Positions 52,233-60,988 of a stretch of 64,000 bases of DNA are shown in pieces. This stretch comes from CAZNOG01 sp964574635 (GTDB taxonomy: Bacteria; Bacteroidota; Bacteroidia; Flavobacteriales_D; Cryomorphaceae). Made by a program: the position numbers and the translations under genes. Where the stretch lies: the NCBI GenBank assembly GCA_964574635.1, contig CAZNOG010000017.1, forward strand, positions 1 to 64,000, in the 5' to 3' direction. The notes beneath the pieces were generated by a model. That model saw only the letters and a list, made by a program, of their open reading frames with translations. It did no database searches and was not told where the DNA came from. How positions within the stretch are numbered: the stretch's first letter is position 1; the number at the start of each line of letters is the position of its first letter.

Positions 52233-54131
52233 TTACCCTTCCCAATCGAGGATATGGTCTACGGTTTCGACAGAAACGATGTGGTAATGGGGTCTCGCTT
52301 CCTCGTAAACCTCCTTCGCCCAATCCTTGTGGTCGGCGGTACTTGCCAATTCTTCGTACAAGGGCTTTAAGAACTTCCTTCTACCCACGCGAATCAAAAA
52401 CTCGCGCAGTGAATCGAAGGCCGGACGGTAGTCGTTGCGGATGGCCAATTCGAACCACGCCGCGGCGATTTCGCTGTTTTCCGATTCGGTCAATCCGAAC
52501 TTCGCGTCGAGGTTTCGCATGCGGTCCACCCCGATGTCGTCGGGAAGCCCCCGGATGAAGTACAACCACTCGTGGGTGGACCAGTCGCCGGTGTCGAAAG
52601 TCGGTCCATCCGTGTTACCCACGTTTTCCGCGTCCAAAATCGCCTGCACGGCTTCGAAACGGGTGCTTTTCGGCACGGGATGACCTTCGGGCAAGGCCGG
52701 ACCGTAAATCCAGGCTTCCACGTCAGGTCTTTCGTCGAGTTCGTTCAGCAAGTGAGCGTCGAGGTATTCCACGAACTTTTCCGTGGTCATGGTTTGAAAT
52801 GCGTGGGTTTTGAAATAGGTGCGCAGAAATTGGTCGAAACGTTCCCTGCCGACTTTGGCTTCGAGCCATCTCAAGAACAAACTCCCTTTCTCGTAAGCCA
52901 CGTCGGTCATTCCATCGTCGGGATTGCGTCCATCGAGATCGAGGTAGAGGTGAGTGTCCCGGCTGTCGTGGCCCAATTCATCAATGGTGCGTTGCAGGTC
53001 TTGGTACCCCAACACTTTGAGCATGTCGGCGTAATCCGATCCGTATAGTTCTTCCATGATTCGGTTCTCGAAATACACGGTAAAGCCCTCGTTCAACCAG
53101 AAGTCGTTCCAAGTGGCGTTGGTCACGAGATTTCCGCTCCAGCTATGCGCCAATTCGTGGGCTACGAGGGCGGTCAGGGATCGATCACCCGCGATAATGG
53201 TGGGCGTGGCGAAAGTAAGTCGGGGGTTTTCCATTCCTCCGAAAGGAAAACCCGGGGGCAGGAAAAGCACGTCGTACCTCTCCCATTCGTACGCGCCGTA
53301 CAAACCTTCAGCGGCTTCCAGCATGTTTTGCGTATCCGCGAGTTCGTATGTCGCTTCTTCCAAAATACCCGGTTCCGCGTACACTCCGGTTTGATCGCCC
53401 AAAGAACGGAAAGCGATGTCGCCCACAGCTAGAGCCATGAGGTAGGGTGGAATGGGCTGGGACATGGTGAAGGTATACTCGTGAGAGTCGTTTTTCTCCA
53501 CGGGATTTTCGGCGCTCATGAGAGCCAACATTCCTTCAGGGACGCGAATGGTGGCGTCGTACGTCACCCGGATGGAAGGCGTATCTTGAATGGGAATCCA
53601 GGAACGCGTGAGGATGGCTTGCCCTTGAGTAAACATGAAAGGCGCGGTTCCCCCGTTCGTTTGCGCAGGATCCATCCACAGGATGGCGGCGGCATTCGGG
53701 GAGGCGGAATAATCGACCGACACTTTCGAAGTGCCCTCGTGCAGTGTGATTTTGAGCGCGTCACCGGCGTCGTTTCCTTCCACGATCTCGAACTCCAAAT
53801 CCTCGCCGCTTTCGTGGTCGTACGTTCGGGTGATGGTGAGATCCCGAATGTCGAGGATCAGCTCATCTCCGTCGTTTCGCTCCAAATCATAGGTGGCCGT
53901 ACCGTGCAGGGATCGGGCTCCGGGATCTACGTCCAACTCGAGGGACAGATGCGTGGTGGCTACCGCGTTGGGGTCGGCGAAACTGTGTGGGTCTTTCGCG
54001 TATTTTTCCATGTCGTGTGGATTTTCGGATCGTGCTTGATCCGCTTGATTGTCATTGCCGGCGTCGGAGGCGCACCCCATCCAGAAGAGGGCGGAGACCG
54101 AAAGGAGGTTTATCAGAACGTTTTTCATCAT
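52233..54131 (-). CDS. M1 family aminopeptidase, leukotriene-A4-hydrolase-like, lipoprotein
   Basis: A 632-residue zinc aminopeptidase. The lipobox LFWMGCAS near residue 19 predicts an anchored envelope protein. The substrate-binding GGMENP motif precedes the zinc site HELAHSWSGNLVTN...NEG, with the HExxH and the downstream Glu in FWLNEGFTVYFE as in LTA4H. A C-terminal helical domain (about 465-632) matches LTA4H-like enzymes. It trims N-terminal residues from imported peptides. Second gene of a tandem pair of M1 enzymes, 27 bases after the first. The start is placed at the MM pair; two codons could each serve. Confidence 0.93.
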   Translation of the reverse strand: MMKNVLINLLSVSALFWMGCASDAGNDNQADQARSENPHDMEKYAKDPHSFADPNAVATTHLSLELDVDPGARSLHGTATYDLERNDGDELILDIRDLTITRTYDHESGEDLEFEIVEGNDAGDALKITLHEGTSKVSVDYSASPNAAAILWMDPAQTNGGTAPFMFTQGQAILTRSWIPIQDTPSIRVTYDATIRVPEGMLALMSAENPVEKNDSHEYTFTMSQPIPPYLMALAVGDIAFRSLGDQTGVYAEPGILEEATYELADTQNMLEAAEGLYGAYEWERYDVLFLPPGFPFGGMENPRLTFATPTIIAGDRSLTALVAHELAHSWSGNLVTNATWNDFWLNEGFTVYFENRIMEELYGSDYADMLKVLGYQDLQRTIDELGHDSRDTHLYLDLDGRNPDDGMTDVAYEKGSLFLRWLEAKVGRERFDQFLRTYFKTHAFQTMTTEKFVEYLDAHLLNELDERPDVEAWIYGPALPEGHPVPKSTRFEAVQAILDAENVGNTDGPTFDTGDWSTHEWLYFIRGLPDDIGVDRMRNLDAKFGLTESENSEIAAAWFELAIRNDYRPAFDSLREFLIRVGRRKFLKPLYEELASTADHKDWAKEVYEEARPHYHIVSVETVDHILDWEG

Positions 54132-54158
54132 GAAACGGTGAAAAGAAATCAAAGGGGT

Positions 54159-56021
54159 TTAATTAGAAATGTGGATTTGCGTGTCCTCGTCGAGATTCAC
54201 GATGTTGTTTTCCCGATCGATGTCGGCCAATCGACGGGACGAATCGATTTCGATCGTGGCGATTCGGTCGACGGGTATGTCGAGCTCAAAGGTGTAAGTG
54301 GTATTCGTCCAAGGCCAATCGGGCAACACTTCGTAATCGAACTCATCGCTTTCCGCGGGTTTTGAACCCCGCATCATCCGCAAGGGGATGTTGAATTGTT
54401 TGTGGGTACCGTCGTTCAAGTACACATCGAGGTCGATGGGCATGGGGAAATCGCCGATGCGCTCCAAAGTGATTTGGGTGCCGGGAACTCCACCCGACAC
54501 TCGTTTGATACCGTAATCTATGGTGTTGGTGGTGTTGGCCATGTAGTGGAGGTACCACTTCAATTGCAATCCGGACTGTTTTTCCATGACCAGCATGAAA
54601 TCCATGGGTGTGGGATGCTTGAATTTCCACTCCTCGAAATACCTTTTCAGTCCGAGGTTCAGGTGTTTGTCGCCGATCACGTACCCCAGTTGCGCGGGAA
54701 ACACGGCACCTTTTCCGTAGGCCGCCGCTCCGTAGGCGTAGTTGGTGAGAAACAAATCGGCGTAGGTCGACATGGGTTCTTCCATTCCGCTTCTGGCCAA
54801 GTTGAGATAAGACCGGTAATAATTGCCCGTTCGCGTGTCCTCATCGGGGTTGAACAAGTGGCTCATGATTCGGCTCGAGGCGTAGGTGGTAAACCCTTCG
54901 TCCATCCAGTGAAACATCACTTCGTTGGTAGCGAGTACCATTTGGTACCAAGAATGCATGACCTCGTGGACCGTTACCCCTACGAGGCTGCTGAACTGTC
55001 TTCGTCCGGTGATCAGCGTGGCCATGGCGTACTCCATTCCGCCGTCGCCCCCTTGAATGACCGAATAAGTCGGATAAGGGTATTCCCCGAAGTGCTCTGA
55101 CGCGTAGCGGAAGATCTCCGCGGTGTACTCGGGTAGCTTTTCCCAATTGTCGAGCAAGTCTTCTTCATTTTTATAGAAAAAACGCAGGTGAGGGCCATCC
55201 TCCATTTTGAGCTCCGTGTGGATGTAATCTTTGTCGGCCGCCCAAGCGAAATCATGTACGTTTTCCGCCACGAAGCGCCACGTCAACTTGTCGCCGGCGG
55301 GGCGTTTGGGTGAGGTTCCCTCGGGCAGGTATCCCTTTCCGATTTGCTTGGCGTTTTGCAGCAATCCCGATGCGGCGACCATGTACGCAGAATCGAGGGT
55401 GATCTCCACGTCGAAATTTCCCCACACGCCGTGAAACTCTCGGCCAACGTATTCGTCGGGATGCCAACCCATGGCGTCGTATTCCGCCAACTTCGGGTAC
55501 CATTGCGTCATGCTGTAGGCCACGCCTTCCTCACTGTCTCTACCGCTGCGGCGTATCTGCAGTGGCACCTGACCCAAAAAGTCCATTTCCAACCTCACTT
55601 TCTTTCCGGGGAGGATTGGTTTTTTCAGATCCACGATCAACACGGTGCCCGACACGCGGTAATCCAGGGATGTCTTGTTCATGGTCAGGGAGTTGACTTC
55701 GATGAAGCCGATCTCATCCGGTGCGAGTTTTGAGATGCGGTCGCCCACGCGTCGATCGGGATCCGCGATGGTGCGCGATCGGACATCCATCATGCTTCCG
55801 GGCTGAAACGCGTTGAAGTACAAGTGGTAGTACAATGTGTGCAGGGTGTCCGGACTGTTGTTCCAATAGGTGATTCTCTGCCAGCCGGTGAATTGATGGG
55901 TGCTGTCGTTCAATTCGATCTTCATTTCGTAATCGGCCCGCTGCTGCCAGTAATTCGAATTCTTCGCATCGGCGTTTCCGACGGCAGCCACCGCCAAAAT
56001 CACAAAAAACAGTTTCCGCAT
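54159..56021 (-). CDS. M1 family metallopeptidase (secreted)
   Basis: A 620-residue gluzincin with a signal peptide (MRKLFFVILAVAAVGNADA). The zinc site is TVHEVMHSWYQMVLATNE followed by MDEGFTTYA, giving HExxH and the third ligand Glu; GGDGGMEYAMATL is the GxMEN-type substrate block in variant form. It belongs to the M1 subgroup common in Bacteroidota, different from the LTA4H-like paralogue after it. The C-terminal part has a beta-rich domain before DEDTQIHISN. First gene of the pair; its TATCTTTG -7 box lies 33 bases upstream of the ATG at 56021. Confidence 0.92.
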   Translation of the reverse strand: MRKLFFVILAVAAVGNADAKNSNYWQQRADYEMKIELNDSTHQFTGWQRITYWNNSPDTLHTLYYHLYFNAFQPGSMMDVRSRTIADPDRRVGDRISKLAPDEIGFIEVNSLTMNKTSLDYRVSGTVLIVDLKKPILPGKKVRLEMDFLGQVPLQIRRSGRDSEEGVAYSMTQWYPKLAEYDAMGWHPDEYVGREFHGVWGNFDVEITLDSAYMVAASGLLQNAKQIGKGYLPEGTSPKRPAGDKLTWRFVAENVHDFAWAADKDYIHTELKMEDGPHLRFFYKNEEDLLDNWEKLPEYTAEIFRYASEHFGEYPYPTYSVIQGGDGGMEYAMATLITGRRQFSSLVGVTVHEVMHSWYQMVLATNEVMFHWMDEGFTTYASSRIMSHLFNPDEDTRTGNYYRSYLNLARSGMEEPMSTYADLFLTNYAYGAAAYGKGAVFPAQLGYVIGDKHLNLGLKRYFEEWKFKHPTPMDFMLVMEKQSGLQLKWYLHYMANTTNTIDYGIKRVSGGVPGTQITLERIGDFPMPIDLDVYLNDGTHKQFNIPLRMMRGSKPAESDEFDYEVLPDWPWTNTTYTFELDIPVDRIATIEIDSSRRLADIDRENNIVNLDEDTQIHISN

Positions 56022-56054
56022 CGTATCTTGTCTATATGGGTTTATAAAAACACA

Positions 56055-56062
56055 CAAAGATA
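56055..56062 (-). promoter_or_regulatory. Putative -7 box of the M1 peptidase operon
   Basis: TATCTTTG on the minus strand, 33 bases before the start codon at 56021. The longer upstream frame (to 56114) passes through it, so the later ATG is preferred. Confidence 0.5.
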
Positions 56063-56281
56063 ATACACTTGCCAAAGGTGCCCGGATAAGCCCCGTGGGA
56101 GAGCGCGGGTGCAACCGCTTATTCGGCCATCGTTTTTCAGAGCCCGCCCAATTCCCTCATAGCCACAAACAAGGAGATCGCAGTTTCCCCGCCTACTCAG
56201 GATTCCGAAAACGAAAGTTGGAGACGAGTGAAATGCCGTATCTTTCGGGATTGGAATAACCATATCCGAAATCAGCCCTAT

Positions 56282-57229
56282 ATGGATCTACCCCGACCAC
56301 ACACCCTTGAAGAGATTGCAGCCATCGTCGACTTGCCTTTCAAGGGTGACCCCTCCCACCCCGTGCAAGGAATCAACGAAATTCACGTGGTGAGAAACGG
56401 CGATCTCGCATTCGTCGACCATCCGAAATACTACGACAAGGCACTCGGCAGCGACGCCACCACCATCCTCATCGACAAAGAAGTGGATGTACCGGAAGGC
56501 AAAGCGCTCATCCTGAGTCCGGATCCCTTCGCAACTTTCAACGCGTTGATCGCCCACTTTTCCAACCCGCAGGAATGGGGCGAGGGAAAAGCGGACATCC
56601 ACCCTACGGCGAGAGTGGCACCGAACGTAACGGTCGGGAAGAACGTCCGCATCGGCGCTCGCTCGGTGGTGCACGCCGGCGTAGTGTTGTACGACAACGT
56701 GGAAATCGGCGAAGACGTGGAAATCCACGCCAACACGGTGATCGGAAGCCATGGTTTTTACTACAAAAACCGGGGCGAGCGATACGACAAACTGCTCAGC
56801 GTGGGCAACGTGGTCATCGAAGACCACGTGGAAATCGGGGCCGGTTGCACCATCGACAAGGGCGTGACGGGAACGACGCGCATCGGGGCACACACCAAGC
56901 TCGACAACATGGTGCACGTGGGACACGACACCACCATAGGCAGGCATTGCCTGATCGCAGCCCAAGTGGGCATTGCGGGAACGGTGAAAATCGAAGACGA
57001 CGTGACGCTATGGGGACAGGTCGGCGTGCGCAGCGACATCGTGGTGGGAAAAGGAGCCATGGTGATGGCGCAAACGGGAATTTCCAAGAGCATCGGTGGT
57101 GGCAAAACATACTTCGGCAGTCCCGTCGCCGAATCGCGGGAGAAACTCAAAGAATTGGCCAATTCAAAGAAAATTCCTTTTATTTTGGAAGAGCTCAAGC
57201 GATTGAAAGATGCCATTCAAAAAGATTGA
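56282..57229 (+). CDS. lpxD: LpxD-like UDP-3-O-acyl-glucosamine N-acyltransferase
   Basis: A 315-residue left-handed beta-helix acyltransferase of lipid A synthesis, adding the N-linked hydroxyacyl chain to UDP-3-O-acyl-glucosamine. An N-terminal LpxD substrate domain (VQGINEIHVVRNGDLAFVDHPKYYDKAL) precedes many hexapeptide coils; the catalytic-His block is LDNMVHVGHDTTIGRHCLIAAQVGIAGTVKI, and GSHGFYYKNRGE matches the GxDGFG loop in variant form. It is slightly short of E. coli LpxD, so it may be the second LpxD paralogue often seen in Bacteroidota. It overlaps the next gene by 20 bases. The start at 56282 gives the standard N-terminus. Confidence 0.85.
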   Translation: MDLPRPHTLEEIAAIVDLPFKGDPSHPVQGINEIHVVRNGDLAFVDHPKYYDKALGSDATTILIDKEVDVPEGKALILSPDPFATFNALIAHFSNPQEWGEGKADIHPTARVAPNVTVGKNVRIGARSVVHAGVVLYDNVEIGEDVEIHANTVIGSHGFYYKNRGERYDKLLSVGNVVIEDHVEIGAGCTIDKGVTGTTRIGAHTKLDNMVHVGHDTTIGRHCLIAAQVGIAGTVKIEDDVTLWGQVGVRSDIVVGKGAMVMAQTGISKSIGGGKTYFGSPVAESREKLKELANSKKIPFILEELKRLKDAIQKD

Positions 57230-58451
57230 ACGACTTACCGAGCGGCTGAAACAGCGGGATTACAAACTGAAATCCCTGCTGGAAATCACGCGGAGTATCA
57301 ACGAAACGGACTCCACGGAGGCATTGCTGGACAAGTACCACAGCGTGGTGTACGAAGAGCTGAATATCACACGATTGGTGTTGTTTATACAATTGGACAA
57401 CGAGTGGCAATGCGCCCTTAAATACGGAATAGACAAAAATTTCGACGACCTCGACATCGACCGGGTGTTCGGGAAGTACCGTGAAATCAAATCACTGCAA
57501 ACCAACGACAACGAAATTTTTCGGGGCTTCGACCTCCTCATTCCCGTGTTTCACGACGAAAGACCCCTGTCGTATTTGCTGGTGGGCGACGTAGACGGCG
57601 ACATGATCGAGGTGAGCCCGATCATACGGCACATGGGATTTATCCAGACGCTGACCAACATCATTTCGGTGGCCATCGAAAACAAAGTGCTGCTCAATAA
57701 AAGTCTGGAACAAGAGCGCTTCAATACGGAGCTCGAGCTCGCCGCGCAAATGCAATCCCTGCTAGTGAGCAGCGGCGTGAAAGACTACAACGCCTTCGAA
57801 GTGGCGATCTACTACAAACCCCACCACCAAATCGGGGGAGATTTCTGCGACTTTATCGCGCTGAACGATCAAGAAGCTTTTCTCTGCATGGCCGACGTAT
57901 CGGGAAAAGGGGTGAGCGCCGCCTTTCTCATGGCCAACGTGCAGGCGCATTTGCGGGCGCTTCTGCGCCACACCAACTGGACCTTGGAAAGTATCGCCCA
58001 CGAGCTCAACCGCCGAGTGGTGGAGATCGTAAACGGCGACCGATTCGTGACGTTGTTCATGGCCTATTTTCACCGGCCCTCACGGGCACTGCACTACATC
58101 AACGCCGGGCACAATCCCCCTTTCGTCATCCAAAGGGATGAATTCGTGTATTTGGAAGAAGGCACCGTGGGGTTGGGCATGCTGCCCGAACTGCCGTTTT
58201 TGGACAAAGGGTTGATCACCCTGGCGCCCAATGCGCTCATCACGTGCTACACCGACGGGGTGGTGGAATTGGAAAACGAAAAAAACGAAGACTTCGGAAA
58301 CAAGAGATTGGGTGCGTTGGTGCGGGAAAAATCCACTCAAGTGCAGCACATCGACGAACTCATCACCTACGTGGTGCACGCATTGGACACACACCGCGGC
58401 CAGATGCCGTATTCCGACGACAACACCTTACTTTTCTGCCGTTTCAAGTGA
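57210..58451 (+). CDS. GAF domain plus SpoIIE-type PP2C phosphatase
   Basis: A 413-residue signalling protein. It starts with a short coiled coil (LTERLKQRDYKLKSLLEITRSINE), a GAF-like sensor (about 30-165), a linker coiled coil (LEQERFNTELELAAQMQSLL), and a SpoIIE/RsbU-type phosphatase (about 205-413) with GGDFCDFIALND, MADVSGKGVSAAFLMA, YINAGHNPP and CYTDGVVE as metal-binding motifs. Such enzymes usually dephosphorylate an anti-anti-sigma factor. No partner genes lie nearby. It overlaps lpxD by 20 bases at the start and the convergent ligase gene by 24 bases at the end. Confidence 0.9.
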   Translation: MPFKKIERLTERLKQRDYKLKSLLEITRSINETDSTEALLDKYHSVVYEELNITRLVLFIQLDNEWQCALKYGIDKNFDDLDIDRVFGKYREIKSLQTNDNEIFRGFDLLIPVFHDERPLSYLLVGDVDGDMIEVSPIIRHMGFIQTLTNIISVAIENKVLLNKSLEQERFNTELELAAQMQSLLVSSGVKDYNAFEVAIYYKPHHQIGGDFCDFIALNDQEAFLCMADVSGKGVSAAFLMANVQAHLRALLRHTNWTLESIAHELNRRVVEIVNGDRFVTLFMAYFHRPSRALHYINAGHNPPFVIQRDEFVYLEEGTVGLGMLPELPFLDKGLITLAPNALITCYTDGVVELENEKNEDFGNKRLGALVREKSTQVQHIDELITYVVHALDTHRGQMPYSDDNTLLFCRFK

Positions 58452-59912
58452 TCTCCCCCGGCGATGGTAGATGGAAATGGCGACCAAGATGCTCATCATT
58501 CCCCACACGGGAACCGAGGCTTTGTCGGTGTCGAGGAAATTGTTCAGCACACCGTGTAGGTAATACGTGACCAAACCGAGGACGATGGCCAAGACCACCC
58601 CCTTGAGGTAGGGATCGTGATCGAGTTGGTAATAGAGCCGGATACCCACCGCCAATGAGACGATCATGACCGCGAGGATGGTCAGCGCACCGAGTGCGCC
58701 GGATTCGGACAATGGCCCGAGGTACTCGCTGTGGGCGTTGCCGCCGTCGCCCATGTTGGTGGAAATGATGGTGCGATCCGAACTCTTTTGGTATTTGGCG
58801 TATTCGAAGGCGTAGGTGCCGGGCCCGTGACCCATCAGGGGTTTGTCGGCAAACATTTTCAAAGCCGAATTCCACCGGTTGAGCCTTTCGAGGTTGGAGG
58901 CATCGCTGGATATGTTTGTGATGGACCGGATGTGCTCTGTGATATCGTCGGATGAGTCCTGACGATTTTTCTCCATGTTGTGGATGATCTCGTCTTGGAA
59001 TGCGAAAAACCCGGCCAAGACCATACCCACAAAAACCAAAAACACCTTAAAATCTATCCGCAGCTTGATGAGCATGAATACGCCCGCGGCTCCCGTCAAG
59101 CTCACCCAGGCCGCACGCGTGTACGAATAGTATAGGCCGACGGAAAATATGGCGAATATGACCAACCATAACAGCTTGGAAAAACCCTTCCACCGCAGCC
59201 TCCACAAGTGGAAGATCACCATGGGATAGAACAGCGCGATGAGTGCGCCGTAAGAGGTGTGGTCTTTGTAAAACGGCCACATGACCCAGTGCCCGGCCGT
59301 TTCGGAAAACCCGTACAAGGAATGCCGGGACACGGTGTAAATGATGACCAGCGACAAGCTGAAAATGTAGGCTTTGACGAAGTTTGAAATGTACCGGCGC
59401 GAGGCGAAGTAGTGGTTGATCATAAAGTACATGACCAGAACGAACCACAGGCGGGAAACCAGAAACTTGAGAGAGATGAAGAAGTGCTGGGAAAACAACA
59501 CCGTGACGGCGATCCAAACCAAATTGACGACGATGGCGACGGTCAACGGGTGCCGCATGAATTCCCGCCTTTCCCGGTAGCCTTGGCCGAGCTTCAGCAA
59601 ATAGAGAACCATGAGCACGAAGAGGATGGGCTCCGTGGGAAAGTAAAACCCAATGCCCTTGAAGGCCGTGAGGTCCTCGAAATTAAATGACAAAGGCGTG
59701 GCCACGACCAAGACGAGCAAAAGGGCTCGGGGATTCTTGACCAGCAAAACCGCGCCGAGCACCACCAGAGGCAATGCACTGAAGGCGAAAGTGTCGTACC
59801 GGTATATCGCCAAGGCATTGAGCAACACGAAGGCGATGGCCAAGACGGCCGCCAACCGCATGTTTCGGGGGGTGATGCCCCGGTAACGATAGGATATGGA
59901 ATCGGTACTCAT
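58428..59912 (-). CDS. O-antigen ligase / Wzy-like polymerase family membrane protein
   Basis: A 494-residue polytopic membrane protein with about twelve hydrophobic segments. The large periplasmic loop late in the protein contains GHGPGTYAFEYAKYQ and GGNAHSEYLGPLSESG, the NxHxxxL-type Wzy_C/WaaL signature with His and Glu. It either polymerises repeat units or ligates them. Encoded last in the polysaccharide operon, after the Wzz gene with a gap of 14 bases. Polymerase versus ligase cannot be decided from sequence. Confidence 0.88.
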   Translation of the reverse strand: MSTDSISYRYRGITPRNMRLAAVLAIAFVLLNALAIYRYDTFAFSALPLVVLGAVLLVKNPRALLLVLVVATPLSFNFEDLTAFKGIGFYFPTEPILFVLMVLYLLKLGQGYRERREFMRHPLTVAIVVNLVWIAVTVLFSQHFFISLKFLVSRLWFVLVMYFMINHYFASRRYISNFVKAYIFSLSLVIIYTVSRHSLYGFSETAGHWVMWPFYKDHTSYGALIALFYPMVIFHLWRLRWKGFSKLLWLVIFAIFSVGLYYSYTRAAWVSLTGAAGVFMLIKLRIDFKVFLVFVGMVLAGFFAFQDEIIHNMEKNRQDSSDDITEHIRSITNISSDASNLERLNRWNSALKMFADKPLMGHGPGTYAFEYAKYQKSSDRTIISTNMGDGGNAHSEYLGPLSESGALGALTILAVMIVSLAVGIRLYYQLDHDPYLKGVVLAIVLGLVTYYLHGVLNNFLDTDKASVPVWGMMSILVAISIYHRRGRSLETAEK

Positions 59913-59926
59913 CGGTTACGGCGGCA

Positions 59927-60934
59927 TCAGCGGCGCAAGAATCCCACCGCGATCAGCGCAGCCAGAAAACCCGTCACCATGCATACGGCCACGATCAGCC
60001 ACCGCACCGGCCAATACTTTTTGTCGGCCACTTCGGGCTCGAGAACGATGTCCATGTAGCTCAGGTCGCTGAACGCTTTCTCGCGGTAATACAAGTAAGA
60101 TCGATTGAGTTCGGAGTACTGCTGCGCACCCATGTAGCTCAGGTTTTGAAGCATTCGCAGCACGCTCCCTTTTTGACGCGTGTCATCCAACCACGTCTCC
60201 AGCGTTTCCAGGTCTTGTGATCGATTGGTGGACAGGGCGTTGATGTAGCCTTTCACCAATTCCCTGGTTTGGCTCCCATACTCCAGAACGCGGTTTTCGG
60301 TGCTCAATTCCGAAATGATGTTTTCCAAACTGTCGAGCACGGCGGCCTGGTAAGTCATTTGGTTGTAGTAGGACTCTGCCTGTAGCCTCGCCTTGCTGTT
60401 GACCACATCGTTGTATTTCAGATTGACCTGTCGCAACACTTCGTCGGCCATGGCCTTCGCCATTTCGGGGTCTTCGTCGGTGACCTCCAGAAGGATGGAT
60501 TCGTAGGAGGTTTTGCTGGTCACGAAATTGTCGGAAAACTCTTGCAAGAGGTAGAACCGGGCCGATTTGGCGTCGGGTTTGATGTCGTAATGGCTGTACA
60601 GGTCGAATTTTTCGATGATGCTGTCCCGCACTGAACCCGCCTCGAAGTACTGGAGCAATTGTTCGGTTTCGGACTCGTCGCTGTAAGGCTCGATGTTGGC
60701 CGGATACACGATGGCCGTGCTCTTGAACTTCGGCGTCATGATCATGGGCATGGAAATCACCACCCCCACGATGGCCGAGACCACGACCACCACCGCGATG
60801 GTTTTCCAATTGCGGACGATGATTTCATAGATGGACGTGAAATCGAGGTTTCGGGGCTCCACGCGGGATGGATTCCCGTGAGCGGTACTCGAATCGCGGG
60901 AAACTCGGTCAGAATTGGATTCCATTGGCGGCAC
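59927..60934 (-). CDS. Wzz-type polysaccharide chain-length regulator
   Basis: A 335-residue inner-membrane protein with two membrane helices (about 43-65 and 308-332) enclosing a mostly helical periplasmic domain, the Wzz topology. The segment after TM1, MIMTPKFKSTAIVYPANIEP, matches the Wzz consensus, and the helical heptad region (NLKYNDVVNSKARLQAESYYNQ) is typical. No tyrosine-kinase domain is fused, so it is of the O-antigen type. It sets the chain length made by the Wzy-like protein encoded after it. The ATG at 60925 is an alternative start. Confidence 0.85.
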   Translation of the reverse strand: MPPMESNSDRVSRDSSTAHGNPSRVEPRNLDFTSIYEIIVRNWKTIAVVVVVSAIVGVVISMPMIMTPKFKSTAIVYPANIEPYSDESETEQLLQYFEAGSVRDSIIEKFDLYSHYDIKPDAKSARFYLLQEFSDNFVTSKTSYESILLEVTDEDPEMAKAMADEVLRQVNLKYNDVVNSKARLQAESYYNQMTYQAAVLDSLENIISELSTENRVLEYGSQTRELVKGYINALSTNRSQDLETLETWLDDTRQKGSVLRMLQNLSYMGAQQYSELNRSYLYYREKAFSDLSYMDIVLEPEVADKKYWPVRWLIVAVCMVTGFLAALIAVGFLRR

Positions 60935-60988
60935 GTATAAAGGCTTGCGTTTAAACGCCGCAAAAATAGAAATATTGAACCATTGGAC

